A stretch of 60,366 bases of DNA from Pseudomonas parafulva NBRC 16636 = DSM 17004 (GTDB taxonomy: Bacteria; Pseudomonadota; Gammaproteobacteria; Pseudomonadales; Pseudomonadaceae), in the NCBI RefSeq assembly GCF_000730645.1, contig NZ_BBIU01000042.1, positions 1 through 60,366 on the forward strand, written 5' to 3'. The position numbers were made by a program, and so were the translations under genes. This document shows positions 34,617 through 43,376 of the stretch, piece by piece. The notes under the pieces are model-generated. The model made no database searches. It worked only from the letters and a program-made list of their open reading frames with translations, and had not been told where the DNA came from. The first letter of the stretch is position 1. Every line of letters starts with the position of its first letter.

Positions 34617-35602
34617 AGCCACTGCGCTTCGCCGTCACCCCCGGCGAGCCAGCGGGCATAGGCCCCGACCTGTGCCTGCTGCTCGCCGCAGACGCCCAGC
34701 CCCACCCCCTGATTGCCATCACCAGCCGTGACCTGCTCGCCGAGCGGGCCGCCCAGCTGGGGCTGGCGGTCGACCTGCTGCCGGTAGGGCCACAACAATG
34801 GCCGGACCGGCCTGCGCCAGCGGGCAGTCTCTATGTGTGGGACACGCCACTGGCGGCCCCGGTAGTGGCGGGCCAACTGGACAACGCCAACGCCGCGTTC
34901 GTCCTGGAAACCCTCACCCGCGCCGGCCAAGGCTGCCTGGACCAACACTTTGCCGGCATGATCACCGCGCCGGTGCACAAGGGCGTCATCAACGAAAGTG
35001 GCATCGCCTTCTCTGGGCACACCGAGTTTCTGGCCGAACTGACCCACACCGAGCAGGTGGTGATGATGCTGGCCACCCATGGCCTGCGCGTTGCCCTGGT
35101 GACCACCCACCTGCCCCTGCGCGATATCGCCGACGCCATCACCGCCGAGCGTCTTGAGCGGGTTACACGCATCCTGCATGCAGACATGCGTAACAAGTTC
35201 GCCATCCCCCACCCTCGCATTCTGGTATGCGGCCTGAACCCCCATGCGGGTGAGGGTGGCCACCTGGGCCGCGAGGAAATCGACATTATCGAGCCAGCCC
35301 TGGCCCGCCTGCGCGCCGAAGGCATGGACCTGCGCGGGCCATTGCCAGCCGATACCCTGTTTACCCCCAAATATCTGGAGCACTGCGATGCGGTGCTGGC
35401 GATGTATCACGACCAAGGCCTGCCCGTACTCAAGTACAAGGGCTTTGGCGCGGCGGTCAACGTGACCCTGGGGCTGCCCATCATCCGTACCTCGGTTGAC
35501 CACGGCACTGCCCTGGACCTCGCTGGCACCGGCAACATCGACACCGGCAGCCTGCGCGTTGCGCTGCAAACTGCCTACCAGATGGCCGAGAACCGACCAT
35601 GA
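34613..35602 (+). CDS. pdxA: 4-hydroxythreonine-4-phosphate dehydrogenase
   Basis: NAD-dependent step of pyridoxal 5'-phosphate synthesis. The 329-aa protein starts at GTG 34613, overlapping the surA stop (GTGA). Family motifs include TPGEPAGIGPDL at the N-terminus, TAPVHK and the metal-binding histidines in SGHTEFL and MYHDQG. It overlaps ksgA by 4 bp. Confidence 0.95.
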   Translation: MKPLRFAVTPGEPAGIGPDLCLLLAADAQPHPLIAITSRDLLAERAAQLGLAVDLLPVGPQQWPDRPAPAGSLYVWDTPLAAPVVAGQLDNANAAFVLETLTRAGQGCLDQHFAGMITAPVHKGVINESGIAFSGHTEFLAELTHTEQVVMMLATHGLRVALVTTHLPLRDIADAITAERLERVTRILHADMRNKFAIPHPRILVCGLNPHAGEGGHLGREEIDIIEPALARLRAEGMDLRGPLPADTLFTPKYLEHCDAVLAMYHDQGLPVLKYKGFGAAVNVTLGLPIIRTSVDHGTALDLAGTGNIDTGSLRVALQTAYQMAENRP

Positions 35603-36399
35603 ACGAGCAATACCAACACCGGGCGCGCAAGCGCTTCGGTCAGAACTTCCTGCACGACGCAGGCATCATCGACCGCATCCTGCGGGCTATCAACGCCAAG
35701 GCTGGCGAGCACCTGCTGGAAATCGGCCCGGGCCAGGGCGCCCTCACCGAGGGGCTGCTGGGCAGTGGCGCGCAACTGGACGTGGTGGAACTGGACAAGG
35801 ACCTTGTGCCGATCCTGCAGCACAAGTTCGCAGATCGCGGCAACTTCCGCCTGCACCAGGGCGACGCCCTGAAGTTCGACTTCAACCAGCTGGGCGTCCC
35901 CCCACGCAGCCTGAAAGTGGTCGGCAACCTGCCCTACAACATCTCGACGCCCCTGATCTTCCATTTGCTCAGCCATGCCGGGCTGATCCGCGACATGCAT
36001 TTCATGCTGCAAAAGGAAGTGGTCGAGCGCATGGCCGCAGGGCCCGGCGGTGGCGATTGGGGCCGCCTGTCGATCATGGTGCAGTACCACTGCCGGGTGG
36101 AACACCTGTTCAACGTTGGCCCAGGCGCCTTCAACCCGCCGCCCAAGGTGGACTCCGCCATTGTGCGCCTGGTACCCCACGAAGTGCTGCCACACCCGGC
36201 CAAAGATGCGCGCCTGCTGGAGCAGGTGGTACGCGAGGCGTTCAACCAGCGCCGCAAAACCCTGCGCAACACCATGAAGGGCCTGCTCGACAGCCAAGCC
36301 ATCGAAGCGGCTGGCGTGGACGGCAGCCTGCGGCCCGAGCAGCTTGACCTGGCAGCCTTCGTGCGCCTGGCTGACCAATTGGCAGACCAGCAAGCCTGA
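35599..36399 (+). CDS. ksgA: 16S rRNA (adenine-N6,N6)-dimethyltransferase
   Basis: Dimethylates A1518 and A1519 of 16S rRNA during 30S maturation, using SAM. The 266-aa protein has the SAM-binding motif EIGPGQGALT (about 41-50) and the catalytic NLPYNIS motif. Inactivation usually confers kasugamycin resistance. It starts in an ATGA overlap with pdxA. Confidence 0.96.
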   Translation: MNEQYQHRARKRFGQNFLHDAGIIDRILRAINAKAGEHLLEIGPGQGALTEGLLGSGAQLDVVELDKDLVPILQHKFADRGNFRLHQGDALKFDFNQLGVPPRSLKVVGNLPYNISTPLIFHLLSHAGLIRDMHFMLQKEVVERMAAGPGGGDWGRLSIMVQYHCRVEHLFNVGPGAFNPPPKVDSAIVRLVPHEVLPHPAKDARLLEQVVREAFNQRRKTLRNTMKGLLDSQAIEAAGVDGSLRPEQLDLAAFVRLADQLADQQA

Positions 36400-36522
36400 C
36401 CTCAGTGCGACTATTGGGCATCTGCTCAATCCGCATGCCGAGCGGCGCAGGGCCAGTGCTGGCCCTGCGCACCATCAATGGCCTAGACTGCATCATTGCG
36501 TCAGTTCGCCCAAGGCCCTTGC

Positions 36523-36903
36523 ATGACCGACCCCCGCTATCAGATCGACGTCAGCGTCGTGACCCGTTATCTCAAAGAACAATCCGACCCGGATAACAGC
36601 CGTTTCGCCTTCGCCTACACCATTACGGTGCAGAACAACGGCTCACTCAAAGCCAAGCTGCTGTCACGCCACTGGCTGATCACCAATGGTGATGGTGAAG
36701 TGGAGGAAGTGCGCGGCGCCGGCGTGGTCGGGCAGCAACCCAACATCGACCCGGGCCAGAGCCATACCTACAGCAGCGGCGCGGTGATCACCACCCGCGT
36801 CGGCACCATGCAGGGCAGTTACCAGATGTTCGCCGAAGACGGCAAACGTTTCGATGCCACCATCGCGCCTTTCCGCTTGGCTGTACCCGGGGCATTGCAC
36901 TGA
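36523..36903 (+). CDS. apaG: ApaG (Co2+/Mg2+ efflux-associated protein, DUF525)
   Basis: The 126-aa immunoglobulin-like fold protein has no assigned enzyme activity. It carries the conserved GxGxVGxxP glycine-rich stretch (GAGVVGQQPNI). The ATG at 36523 gives MTDPRYQIDVSV; an ATG-like codon 27 bp earlier is rejected. Its stop overlaps the apaH start by 1 bp (TGATG). The gap after ksgA is 123 bp and shows no gene. Confidence 0.92.
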   Translation: MTDPRYQIDVSVVTRYLKEQSDPDNSRFAFAYTITVQNNGSLKAKLLSRHWLITNGDGEVEEVRGAGVVGQQPNIDPGQSHTYSSGAVITTRVGTMQGSYQMFAEDGKRFDATIAPFRLAVPGALH

Positions 36904-37769
36904 TGGCTACCTATGCCGTCGGCGATCTGCAAGGCTGCCTGGAACCGCTGAAATGCCTGTTGGACCGGGTGAAATTCAACCCAAGTGTGGACCGCCTGTG
37001 GCTGGTGGGCGACCTGGTGAACCGCGGCCCGGAATCACTCGAAACCTTGCGCTTTCTGTACGCCATGCGCGACTCGCTGGTGTGCGTACTCGGCAACCAT
37101 GACCTGCACCTGCTGGCCGCATGGCACAACGTCGAGCGCTTGAAAAAAAGCGACACGCTGCGTGAGGTCATCGAGGCGCCCGATGCCGATCAGCTGTTCG
37201 ACTGGCTGCGCCGGCAAAAGCTGCTGCATTACGATGAAGCACGCGGCATCGCGCTGGTTCATGCGGGCATCCCCCCGCAGTGGACGCTGGGCAAAGCCCT
37301 TGAGTTGGCGGCAGAGGTGGAAGCGGTGCTGCGCGATGACAACCGCCTGCAGCTTTATCTGGACGGCATGTACGGCAACGAGCCGAACAAGTGGAGCAAG
37401 AACCTTGCGGGTGTCGAACGCCTGAGGGTGATCACCAACTGCCTCACACGCATGCGATTCTGCACCGCCGAGGGCAAGCTGGACCTCAAGAGCAAGGAAG
37501 GCCTGGAAACAGCACCCAAGGGCTTCAAACCCTGGTATGCCCACAAGGGCCGGCGCTCGCGCCACGTGAAGATCATCTTTGGCCACTGGGCCGCCTTGCA
37601 GGGCCAGGTCGACGAACCTGGCATCATCGCGCTTGACACCGGTTGCGTATGGGGTGGCGCCATGACCCTGTACAACGTCGACAGTGGCGAATATCACCAT
37701 TGCGACTGTGGCGAAGGCGGCACCCTGCGCTCAGCGGCGCACCCAACTACACTGAACGATCAGACTTGA
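36903..37769 (+). CDS. apaH: Symmetrical bis(5'-nucleosyl)-tetraphosphatase
   Basis: Hydrolyses Ap4A to two ADP, clearing a stress dinucleotide. The 288-aa calcineurin-type phosphoesterase has GDLQGC (7-12), GDLVNRGP and GNHD metal-binding motifs and VHAGIPP. It is coupled to apaG by a 1-bp overlap; glpE follows 14 bp later. Confidence 0.95.
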   Translation: MATYAVGDLQGCLEPLKCLLDRVKFNPSVDRLWLVGDLVNRGPESLETLRFLYAMRDSLVCVLGNHDLHLLAAWHNVERLKKSDTLREVIEAPDADQLFDWLRRQKLLHYDEARGIALVHAGIPPQWTLGKALELAAEVEAVLRDDNRLQLYLDGMYGNEPNKWSKNLAGVERLRVITNCLTRMRFCTAEGKLDLKSKEGLETAPKGFKPWYAHKGRRSRHVKIIFGHWAALQGQVDEPGIIALDTGCVWGGAMTLYNVDSGEYHHCDCGEGGTLRSAAHPTTLNDQT

Positions 37770-37783
37770 AGGAAGCACTACTC

Positions 37784-38113
37784 ATGAGCGAATTCAAACG
37801 CATCCCCCCCGAGCAGGCCCTGGCGCTCAAGCAGGCAGGTGCGGTAGTGGTGGACATTCGCGACCCGCAGGCATTCGCCGCCGGCCATATCAGCGGTGCC
37901 CGGCACCTGGACAACCAATCGGTCCCGGATTTCATCCGCAGCGCCGACCTGGACGCCCCTACGCTGGTAGTGTGCTACCACGGCAACTCCAGCCAGAGCG
38001 CTGCGGCCTACCTGGTGAACCAGGGCTTTTCAGACGTGTACAGCATCGATGGCGGTTTTGAGCTGTGGCGTGCCACCTTCCCTGCAGAAACTGCCCAAGG
38101 CACCGACGAATAA
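37784..38113 (+). CDS. glpE: Thiosulfate sulfurtransferase GlpE (single-domain rhodanese)
   Basis: Transfers sulfane sulfur from thiosulfate to thiol or cyanide acceptors. The 109-aa rhodanese has the active-site loop CYHGNSS with the catalytic cysteine near residue 65. The ATG at 37784 follows GAAGGA. It is the last gene of the lptD-to-glpE run. The next 284 bp to prkA hold a GC-rich hairpin (38131-38153) and a promoter, but no gene. Confidence 0.92.
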   Translation: MSEFKRIPPEQALALKQAGAVVVDIRDPQAFAAGHISGARHLDNQSVPDFIRSADLDAPTLVVCYHGNSSQSAAAYLVNQGFSDVYSIDGGFELWRATFPAETAQGTDE

Positions 38114-38201
38114 TTTTTTCATAGTGACTGCAGCCCGCGCCCCGTGCGGGCTGGGGCCTAATCTGACGAACGGTCGTTCGCAACTTCTGCCTGCCCCGCC
38201 C

Positions 38202-38231
38202 TTGACCTTGCCGATAACCAACTATTCTTAA
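38202..38231 (+). promoter_or_regulatory. Candidate RpoS-type promoter for prkA-yeaH-spoVR
   Basis: TTGACC (38202-38207) is followed after 15 bp by TATTCT (38223-38228), embedded in CTATTCTTAA. This extended -10 matches the sigma-S preference (C before the hexamer, TAA after). The 15-bp spacing is short, but sigma-S tolerates weak -35 elements. The 5' UTR would be about 160 nt. Confidence 0.45.
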
Positions 38232-38397
38232 GCTCAGGCCATCCGGAAAAAGGGGAGAGCCGGTACACCGGCGTGCGGGTCATCGGTAGCGTTACAGGGT
38301 GTTCTGGGGGGTACACAGCAGCCGGGGAAATTCGGTTGCATGCCAGCATCAGCTGACTGATCCGGCGTCGTCTCTACGTATCGAGCGAGGTGACGTC

Positions 38398-40320
38398 ATG
38401 AGTATTTTTAGCCACTTCCAACAACGCTTCGAGTCCACGCGCCAGGAAGAACTCTCGCTGCAGGAGTACCTCGAGCTGTGCAAAGAGGATCGCAGTGCCT
38501 ACGCATCGGCGGCCGAACGCCTGTTGCTGGCAATCGGTGAACCCGAGCTGATCGACACCTCTGCCAACTCCAGGCTGTCGCGTATATTTTCCAACAAAGT
38601 CATTCGGCGCTACCCGGCCTTTGCCGACTTCCATGGCATGGAAGAGTGCATCGACCAGATCGTCTCCTACTTCCGCCACGCCGCCCAGGGCCTGGAAGAG
38701 AAGAAACAGATCCTCTACCTGTTGGGCCCGGTTGGCGGCGGTAAATCGTCCCTTGCCGAAAAGCTAAAGCAGCTGATGGAGCGGGTACCGTTCTATGCCA
38801 TCAAGGGGTCGCCTGTATTCGAATCCCCCCTGGGGCTGTTCAACGCCACTGAAGACGGGGCCATTCTCGAGGAAGAGTACGGCATCTCGCGGCGATACCT
38901 GAGCACCATCATGTCGCCCTGGGCCACCAAGCGCCTGCAGGAGTTTGGCGGCGACATCAGCAAGTTCAAGGTGGTCAAGCTGTACCCTTCTATCCTCAAC
39001 CAGATCGCCATCGCCAAGACCGAACCGGGCGACGAGAACAACCAGGATATCTCTGCGCTTGTGGGCAAGGTGGATATCCGCAAGCTCGAGGAATTCCCGC
39101 AGAACGACGCCGATGCCTACAGCTATTCGGGCGCGCTGTGCCGGGCCAACCAGGGCCTGATGGAGTTTGTGGAAATGTTCAAGGCACCGATCAAGGTGCT
39201 GCACCCCCTGCTTACCGCTACCCAGGAAGGCAACTACAACAGTACCGAAGGCCTGGGGGCGATCCCCTACTCGGGCATTCTGCTGGCCCACTCCAACGAA
39301 TCGGAGTGGCACACGTTCCGCAACAACAAGAACAACGAGGCCTTCATCGACCGTATCTACATCGTCAAGGTGCCGTATTGCCTGCGCGTCAGCGATGAGA
39401 TCAGGATCTACGACAAGCTTCTGGTCAACAGCTCACTGTCCAAGGCCCACTGCGCACCCGACACCTTGAAGATGCTCGCCCAATTCACCGTACTTTCGCG
39501 CCTCAAGGAACCGGACAACTCGAACATCTACTCCAAGATGCGCGTGTACGACGGTGAAAACCTCAAGGACACCGACCCCAAGGCCAAGTCCATTCAGGAG
39601 TACCGAGATTCGGCCGGTGTCGACGAGGGCATGAACGGCCTGTCCACCCGGTTTGCCTTCAAGATCCTGTCCAAGGTCTTCAACTTTGACCCGCACGAAG
39701 TAGCCGCCAACCCAGTACACCTGTTGTATGTGCTGGAACAGCAGATCGAACAGGAACAGTTCCCCGCCGAAGTGCGTGAGCGCTACCTGCGTTACCTGAA
39801 GGAATACCTGGCCCCTCGCTATATCGAGTTCATTGGCAAGGAAATCCAGACGGCCTACCTGGAGTCGTACAGCGAATACGGGCAGAACATCTTCGACCGC
39901 TATGTCCTCTATGCCGACTTCTGGATCCAGGACCAGGAATACCGCGACCCGGAAACCGGTGAAATCCTCAACCGCATCGCCCTTAACGAAGAACTGGAAA
40001 AAATCGAGAAACCTGCCGGCATCAGCAACCCGAAGGACTTCCGCAACGAGATCGTCAACTTCGTGCTGCGCGCCCGCGCCAACAACAACGGCAAGAACCC
40101 GAGCTGGCTCAGCTATGAAAAGCTGCGGGTGGTGATCGAGAAGAAAATGTTCTCCAACACCGAGGATCTGTTGCCCGTCATCAGCTTCAATGCCAAGGCC
40201 AGCAAGGAGGACCAACAGAAACACAACGACTTCGTCACGCGGATGGTGGAGCGTGGCTACACCGACAAGCAGGTTCGCCTGCTGTCGGAATGGTACCTGC
40301 GTGTAAGGAAATCGCAATAG
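38398..40320 (+). CDS. prkA: PrkA-family serine protein kinase / AAA+ protein (YeaG)
   Basis: The 640-aa protein has an N-terminal AAA+-type domain with Walker A GPVGGGKSS (110-118) and a C-terminal kinase-like region. In E. coli YeaG works in sustained nitrogen starvation with YeaH. The ATG at 38398 is chosen; 33 codons upstream are open but non-homologous. It leads a conserved trio with yeaH and spoVR, widely found together in proteobacteria. Co-expression is probable, with a repeat-rich 163-bp gap before yeaH. Confidence 0.92.
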   Translation: MSIFSHFQQRFESTRQEELSLQEYLELCKEDRSAYASAAERLLLAIGEPELIDTSANSRLSRIFSNKVIRRYPAFADFHGMEECIDQIVSYFRHAAQGLEEKKQILYLLGPVGGGKSSLAEKLKQLMERVPFYAIKGSPVFESPLGLFNATEDGAILEEEYGISRRYLSTIMSPWATKRLQEFGGDISKFKVVKLYPSILNQIAIAKTEPGDENNQDISALVGKVDIRKLEEFPQNDADAYSYSGALCRANQGLMEFVEMFKAPIKVLHPLLTATQEGNYNSTEGLGAIPYSGILLAHSNESEWHTFRNNKNNEAFIDRIYIVKVPYCLRVSDEIRIYDKLLVNSSLSKAHCAPDTLKMLAQFTVLSRLKEPDNSNIYSKMRVYDGENLKDTDPKAKSIQEYRDSAGVDEGMNGLSTRFAFKILSKVFNFDPHEVAANPVHLLYVLEQQIEQEQFPAEVRERYLRYLKEYLAPRYIEFIGKEIQTAYLESYSEYGQNIFDRYVLYADFWIQDQEYRDPETGEILNRIALNEELEKIEKPAGISNPKDFRNEIVNFVLRARANNNGKNPSWLSYEKLRVVIEKKMFSNTEDLLPVISFNAKASKEDQQKHNDFVTRMVERGYTDKQVRLLSEWYLRVRKSQ

Positions 40321-40333
40321 AGCGCCAAGCTGT

Positions 40334-40440
40334 GAGCTGCAAGCTGCAAGCTGTTCGTCGTACGGTTCAGTACCTACGCAATAGCTTGCAGCGGCGCTGC
40401 CTGCTCTTTCTTGAAGCTTGCAGCTTGAAGCTTGTAGCTC
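40334..40440. repeat. Imperfect long inverted repeat (AGCTTGCAGCTTG type) between prkA and yeaH
   Basis: A GAGCTGCAAGCTGCAAGCT arm (40334-40352) faces its imperfect complement at 40415-40440, separated by about 62 nt. The same 7-bp unit (GCTTGNA) recurs up to 40454. In RNA it would form a long hairpin inside the operon. Similar AGCTTGCAGCT repeats are scattered in Pseudomonas intergenic regions; function is not known to me. Confidence 0.6.
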
Positions 40441-40483
40441 GCAGGCTTGTAGCTCCGCGCTGCATCCAGTTACCGGAGGGACC

Positions 40484-41755
40484 ATGAGCTACGTTATCGA
40501 CCGACGCCTGAACGGCAAGAACAAGAGCACGGTCAACCGCCAGCGTTTCTTGCGGCGGTACCGCGATCACATCAAGAAAGCCGTCGAAGAGGCGGTGAGC
40601 CGCCGCTCGATCATGGACATGGAGCACGGCGAACAGATCAGTATTCCGGGGCGCGATATCGATGAACCGGTGCTGCACCACGGGCGTGGTGGCAAGCAGA
40701 CCATCGTGCACCCTGGCAACAAGGAATTCACCGCCGGTGAACACATCGCCCGGCCCCAGGGTGGCGGCGGCGGGGGTGGCCGGGGCAAGGCCGGCAACTC
40801 GGGTGACGGCATGGACGACTTCGTCTTCCAGATCACCCAGGAAGAGTTTCTGGAATTCATGTTCGAAGACCTGGAGCTGCCGAACCTGGTCAAACGTCAC
40901 ATCACCGGGGCCGACACCTTCAAAAATGTGCGCGCAGGCGTGGCCAGTGAAGGCAACCCCTCACGCATCAACATCGTGCGCACATTGCGTTCGGCCCACG
41001 CCCGGCGCATTGCCCTGACCGGCAGCAGCCGTGCCCTGCTGCGCGAGGCGCAAAAGGAGCTCGAACGCCTGCGGGTGGAGGAACCTGACAATTTCACTGA
41101 TATCCAGGAGGTCGAGCAGGAAATCGTCCGCCTCAAGGCGCGCATCAACCGCCTGCCCTTCCTCGATACGTTCGACCTCAAATACAACCTGCTGATCAAG
41201 CAGCCCAACCCCAGCTCCAAGGCCGTGATGTTCTGCCTGATGGATGTCTCCGGCTCGATGACGCAAGCCACCAAGGACATCGCCAAGCGCTTTTTCATTC
41301 TTTTGTACCTGTTCCTGAAACGTAACTACGACCGTATCGAGGTCGTGTTCATTCGCCACCACACCAGCGCACGCGAAGTGGATGAGGAAGAGTTTTTCTA
41401 CAGTCGCGAAACCGGCGGCACCATCGTCTCCAGCGCACTCAAGCTGATGCAGGAGATCATGGCCGAGCGCTACCCGGCCAGTGACTGGAACATCTACGCC
41501 GCCCAGGCGTCGGATGGTGACAACTGGAATGACGATTCACCTATCTGCCGGGATATCCTGACCAAGCAGATCATGCCCCATGTGCAGTACTACACGTATG
41601 TCGAGATCACCCCGCGTGAGCACCAGGCGCTATGGTACGAATACGAGCGCATCGGCGATGCATTCCCAGACACCTTTGCCCAGCAACAGTTGGTATCGGC
41701 CGGCGATATCTACCCGGTCTTCCGTGAACTCTTCCAGCGCAGGTTAGCCACATGA
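40484..41755 (+). CDS. yeaH: YeaH/YhbH-family protein with VWA-like domain (DUF444)
   Basis: The 423-aa protein of the DUF444 family has a basic N-terminus, a glycine-rich stretch (about 88-105) and a C-terminal von Willebrand A-like domain with the MIDAS motif DVSGSMT. It is thought to act with YeaG in starvation survival. GGAGGG precedes the ATG at 40484. It overlaps spoVR by 4 bp. Confidence 0.92.
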   Translation: MSYVIDRRLNGKNKSTVNRQRFLRRYRDHIKKAVEEAVSRRSIMDMEHGEQISIPGRDIDEPVLHHGRGGKQTIVHPGNKEFTAGEHIARPQGGGGGGGRGKAGNSGDGMDDFVFQITQEEFLEFMFEDLELPNLVKRHITGADTFKNVRAGVASEGNPSRINIVRTLRSAHARRIALTGSSRALLREAQKELERLRVEEPDNFTDIQEVEQEIVRLKARINRLPFLDTFDLKYNLLIKQPNPSSKAVMFCLMDVSGSMTQATKDIAKRFFILLYLFLKRNYDRIEVVFIRHHTSAREVDEEEFFYSRETGGTIVSSALKLMQEIMAERYPASDWNIYAAQASDGDNWNDDSPICRDILTKQIMPHVQYYTYVEITPREHQALWYEYERIGDAFPDTFAQQQLVSAGDIYPVFRELFQRRLAT

Positions 41756-43320
41756 CCGCCAGAGCACAGAGACGCCAGCCCATTTCCACCGGGTCAGAGT
41801 GGACATTCGAACTGATCCAGAACTACGACCGGGAAATCGGCCGCCTGGCCGAGCGCTACGCCCTGGATACGTACCCCAACCAGATCGAGGTCATTACCGC
41901 CGAGCAGATGATGGATGCCTATGCATCCGTCGGCATGCCTCTGGGCTATCACCATTGGTCGTACGGCAAACAGTTTCTCAGCACCGAAAAATCCTATACC
42001 CGTGGGCAGATGGGCCTGGCCTACGAGATCGTGATCAACTCCGACCCCTGCATCGCCTACCTGATGGAAGAAAACACCATGTGCATGCAGGCACTGGTCA
42101 TTGCCCACGCCTGTTATGGCCACAACAGCTTCTTCAAGGGTAACTACCTGTTCCGCACCTGGACCGACGCCAGTTCGATCATCGACTATCTGGTTTTTGC
42201 CAAGCAGTACATCGCTCAATGCGAAGAGCGTCACGGCATCGACGCGGTAGAAGACCTGATCGACTCATGCCATGCCCTGATGAACTACGGCGTGGACCGC
42301 TACAAGCGGCCCTACCCTATTTCCGCCGAAGAAGAGCGGCGCCGCCAAAAGGACCGCGAAGAACACCTTCAGCGGCAGATCAACGACCTGTGGCGCACCA
42401 TCCCCAAGAGCGCCGAGAAGGGCAGTGACCGCGATGACGCTCGCTTCCCAGCCGAACCTCAGGAAAACATCCTCTACTTCATCGAGAAGAACGCGCCACT
42501 GCTGGAGCCCTGGCAGCGAGAGGTAGTGCGTATCGTGCGCAAGATCGCCCAGTACTTCTACCCGCAACGCCAGACGCAAGTCATGAACGAAGGGTGGGCT
42601 ACATTCTGGCACTACACCCTCATGAACGACCTCTATGACGAAGGGTTGATCACTGAAGGGTTCATGATGGAATTTCTGCAGTCGCATACCAGTGTGGTGT
42701 TCCAGCCAGGCTTCGACAGCCCGTATTACAGTGGCATCAACCCCTACGCACTCGGGTTTGCCATGTACACCGACATCCGCAGGATATGCGAGCACCCGAC
42801 TGAAGAAGATCGCCGCTGGTTCCCCGACATTGCCGGCAGTGACTGGCTCGCTACCCTCAAGTTTGCCATGAGCAGCTTCAAGGACGAGAGTTTCATTCTT
42901 CAGTACCTGTCGCCCAAGGTCATGCGTGACTTGAAGCTGTTCAGCATTCTCGATGATGACCAGCGCGACGACCTGCTGGTACCCGCCATTCATGACGAAG
43001 CGGGCTACCGTGTCATTCGCGAGCAACTAGCTGCCCAGTACAATTTGGGCAACCGTGAACCCAACGTGCAGATCTGGAGTGTGGACCGTCGTGGCGACCG
43101 CTCACTGACCCTGCGCCACCAGCAGCACAACCGCAAACCGCTGGGTGACTCCACCGAAGAAGTGCTCAAGCACCTGCATCGGTTATGGGGTTTCGATATC
43201 CATCTCGAAACCGTACAGGGTGACAAAGTGATGAAGACCCACCACATGCCGCCGCGGGGCGACCATGCCGAAGGGGCTGACTACGGCCGCATGGACCTGG
43301 CGGTGGTCCACCACCTGTAA
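41752..43320 (+). CDS. SpoVR-family protein
   Basis: The 522-aa protein belongs to the SpoVR family, known in Bacillus for cortex formation and present in many non-sporulators beside prkA and yeaH. No catalytic motif is established. Conserved features include the EQMMDAYASVGMP region and NEGWATFWHY with HE-type residues. It starts in an ATGA overlap with yeaH, so the trio is translationally linked. Confidence 0.93.
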   Translation: MTARAQRRQPISTGSEWTFELIQNYDREIGRLAERYALDTYPNQIEVITAEQMMDAYASVGMPLGYHHWSYGKQFLSTEKSYTRGQMGLAYEIVINSDPCIAYLMEENTMCMQALVIAHACYGHNSFFKGNYLFRTWTDASSIIDYLVFAKQYIAQCEERHGIDAVEDLIDSCHALMNYGVDRYKRPYPISAEEERRRQKDREEHLQRQINDLWRTIPKSAEKGSDRDDARFPAEPQENILYFIEKNAPLLEPWQREVVRIVRKIAQYFYPQRQTQVMNEGWATFWHYTLMNDLYDEGLITEGFMMEFLQSHTSVVFQPGFDSPYYSGINPYALGFAMYTDIRRICEHPTEEDRRWFPDIAGSDWLATLKFAMSSFKDESFILQYLSPKVMRDLKLFSILDDDQRDDLLVPAIHDEAGYRVIREQLAAQYNLGNREPNVQIWSVDRRGDRSLTLRHQQHNRKPLGDSTEEVLKHLHRLWGFDIHLETVQGDKVMKTHHMPPRGDHAEGADYGRMDLAVVHHL

Positions 43321-43376
43321 CCCCAACACCATGGCTGCCGGCGGGTTATCCTGTCGGCATTCATGGAGAGTTGTAC

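Noticed and set aside
40334..40440. CRISPR-like array between prkA and yeaH
   Set aside because: The units are 7-bp, adjacent and inverted, with no unique spacers.
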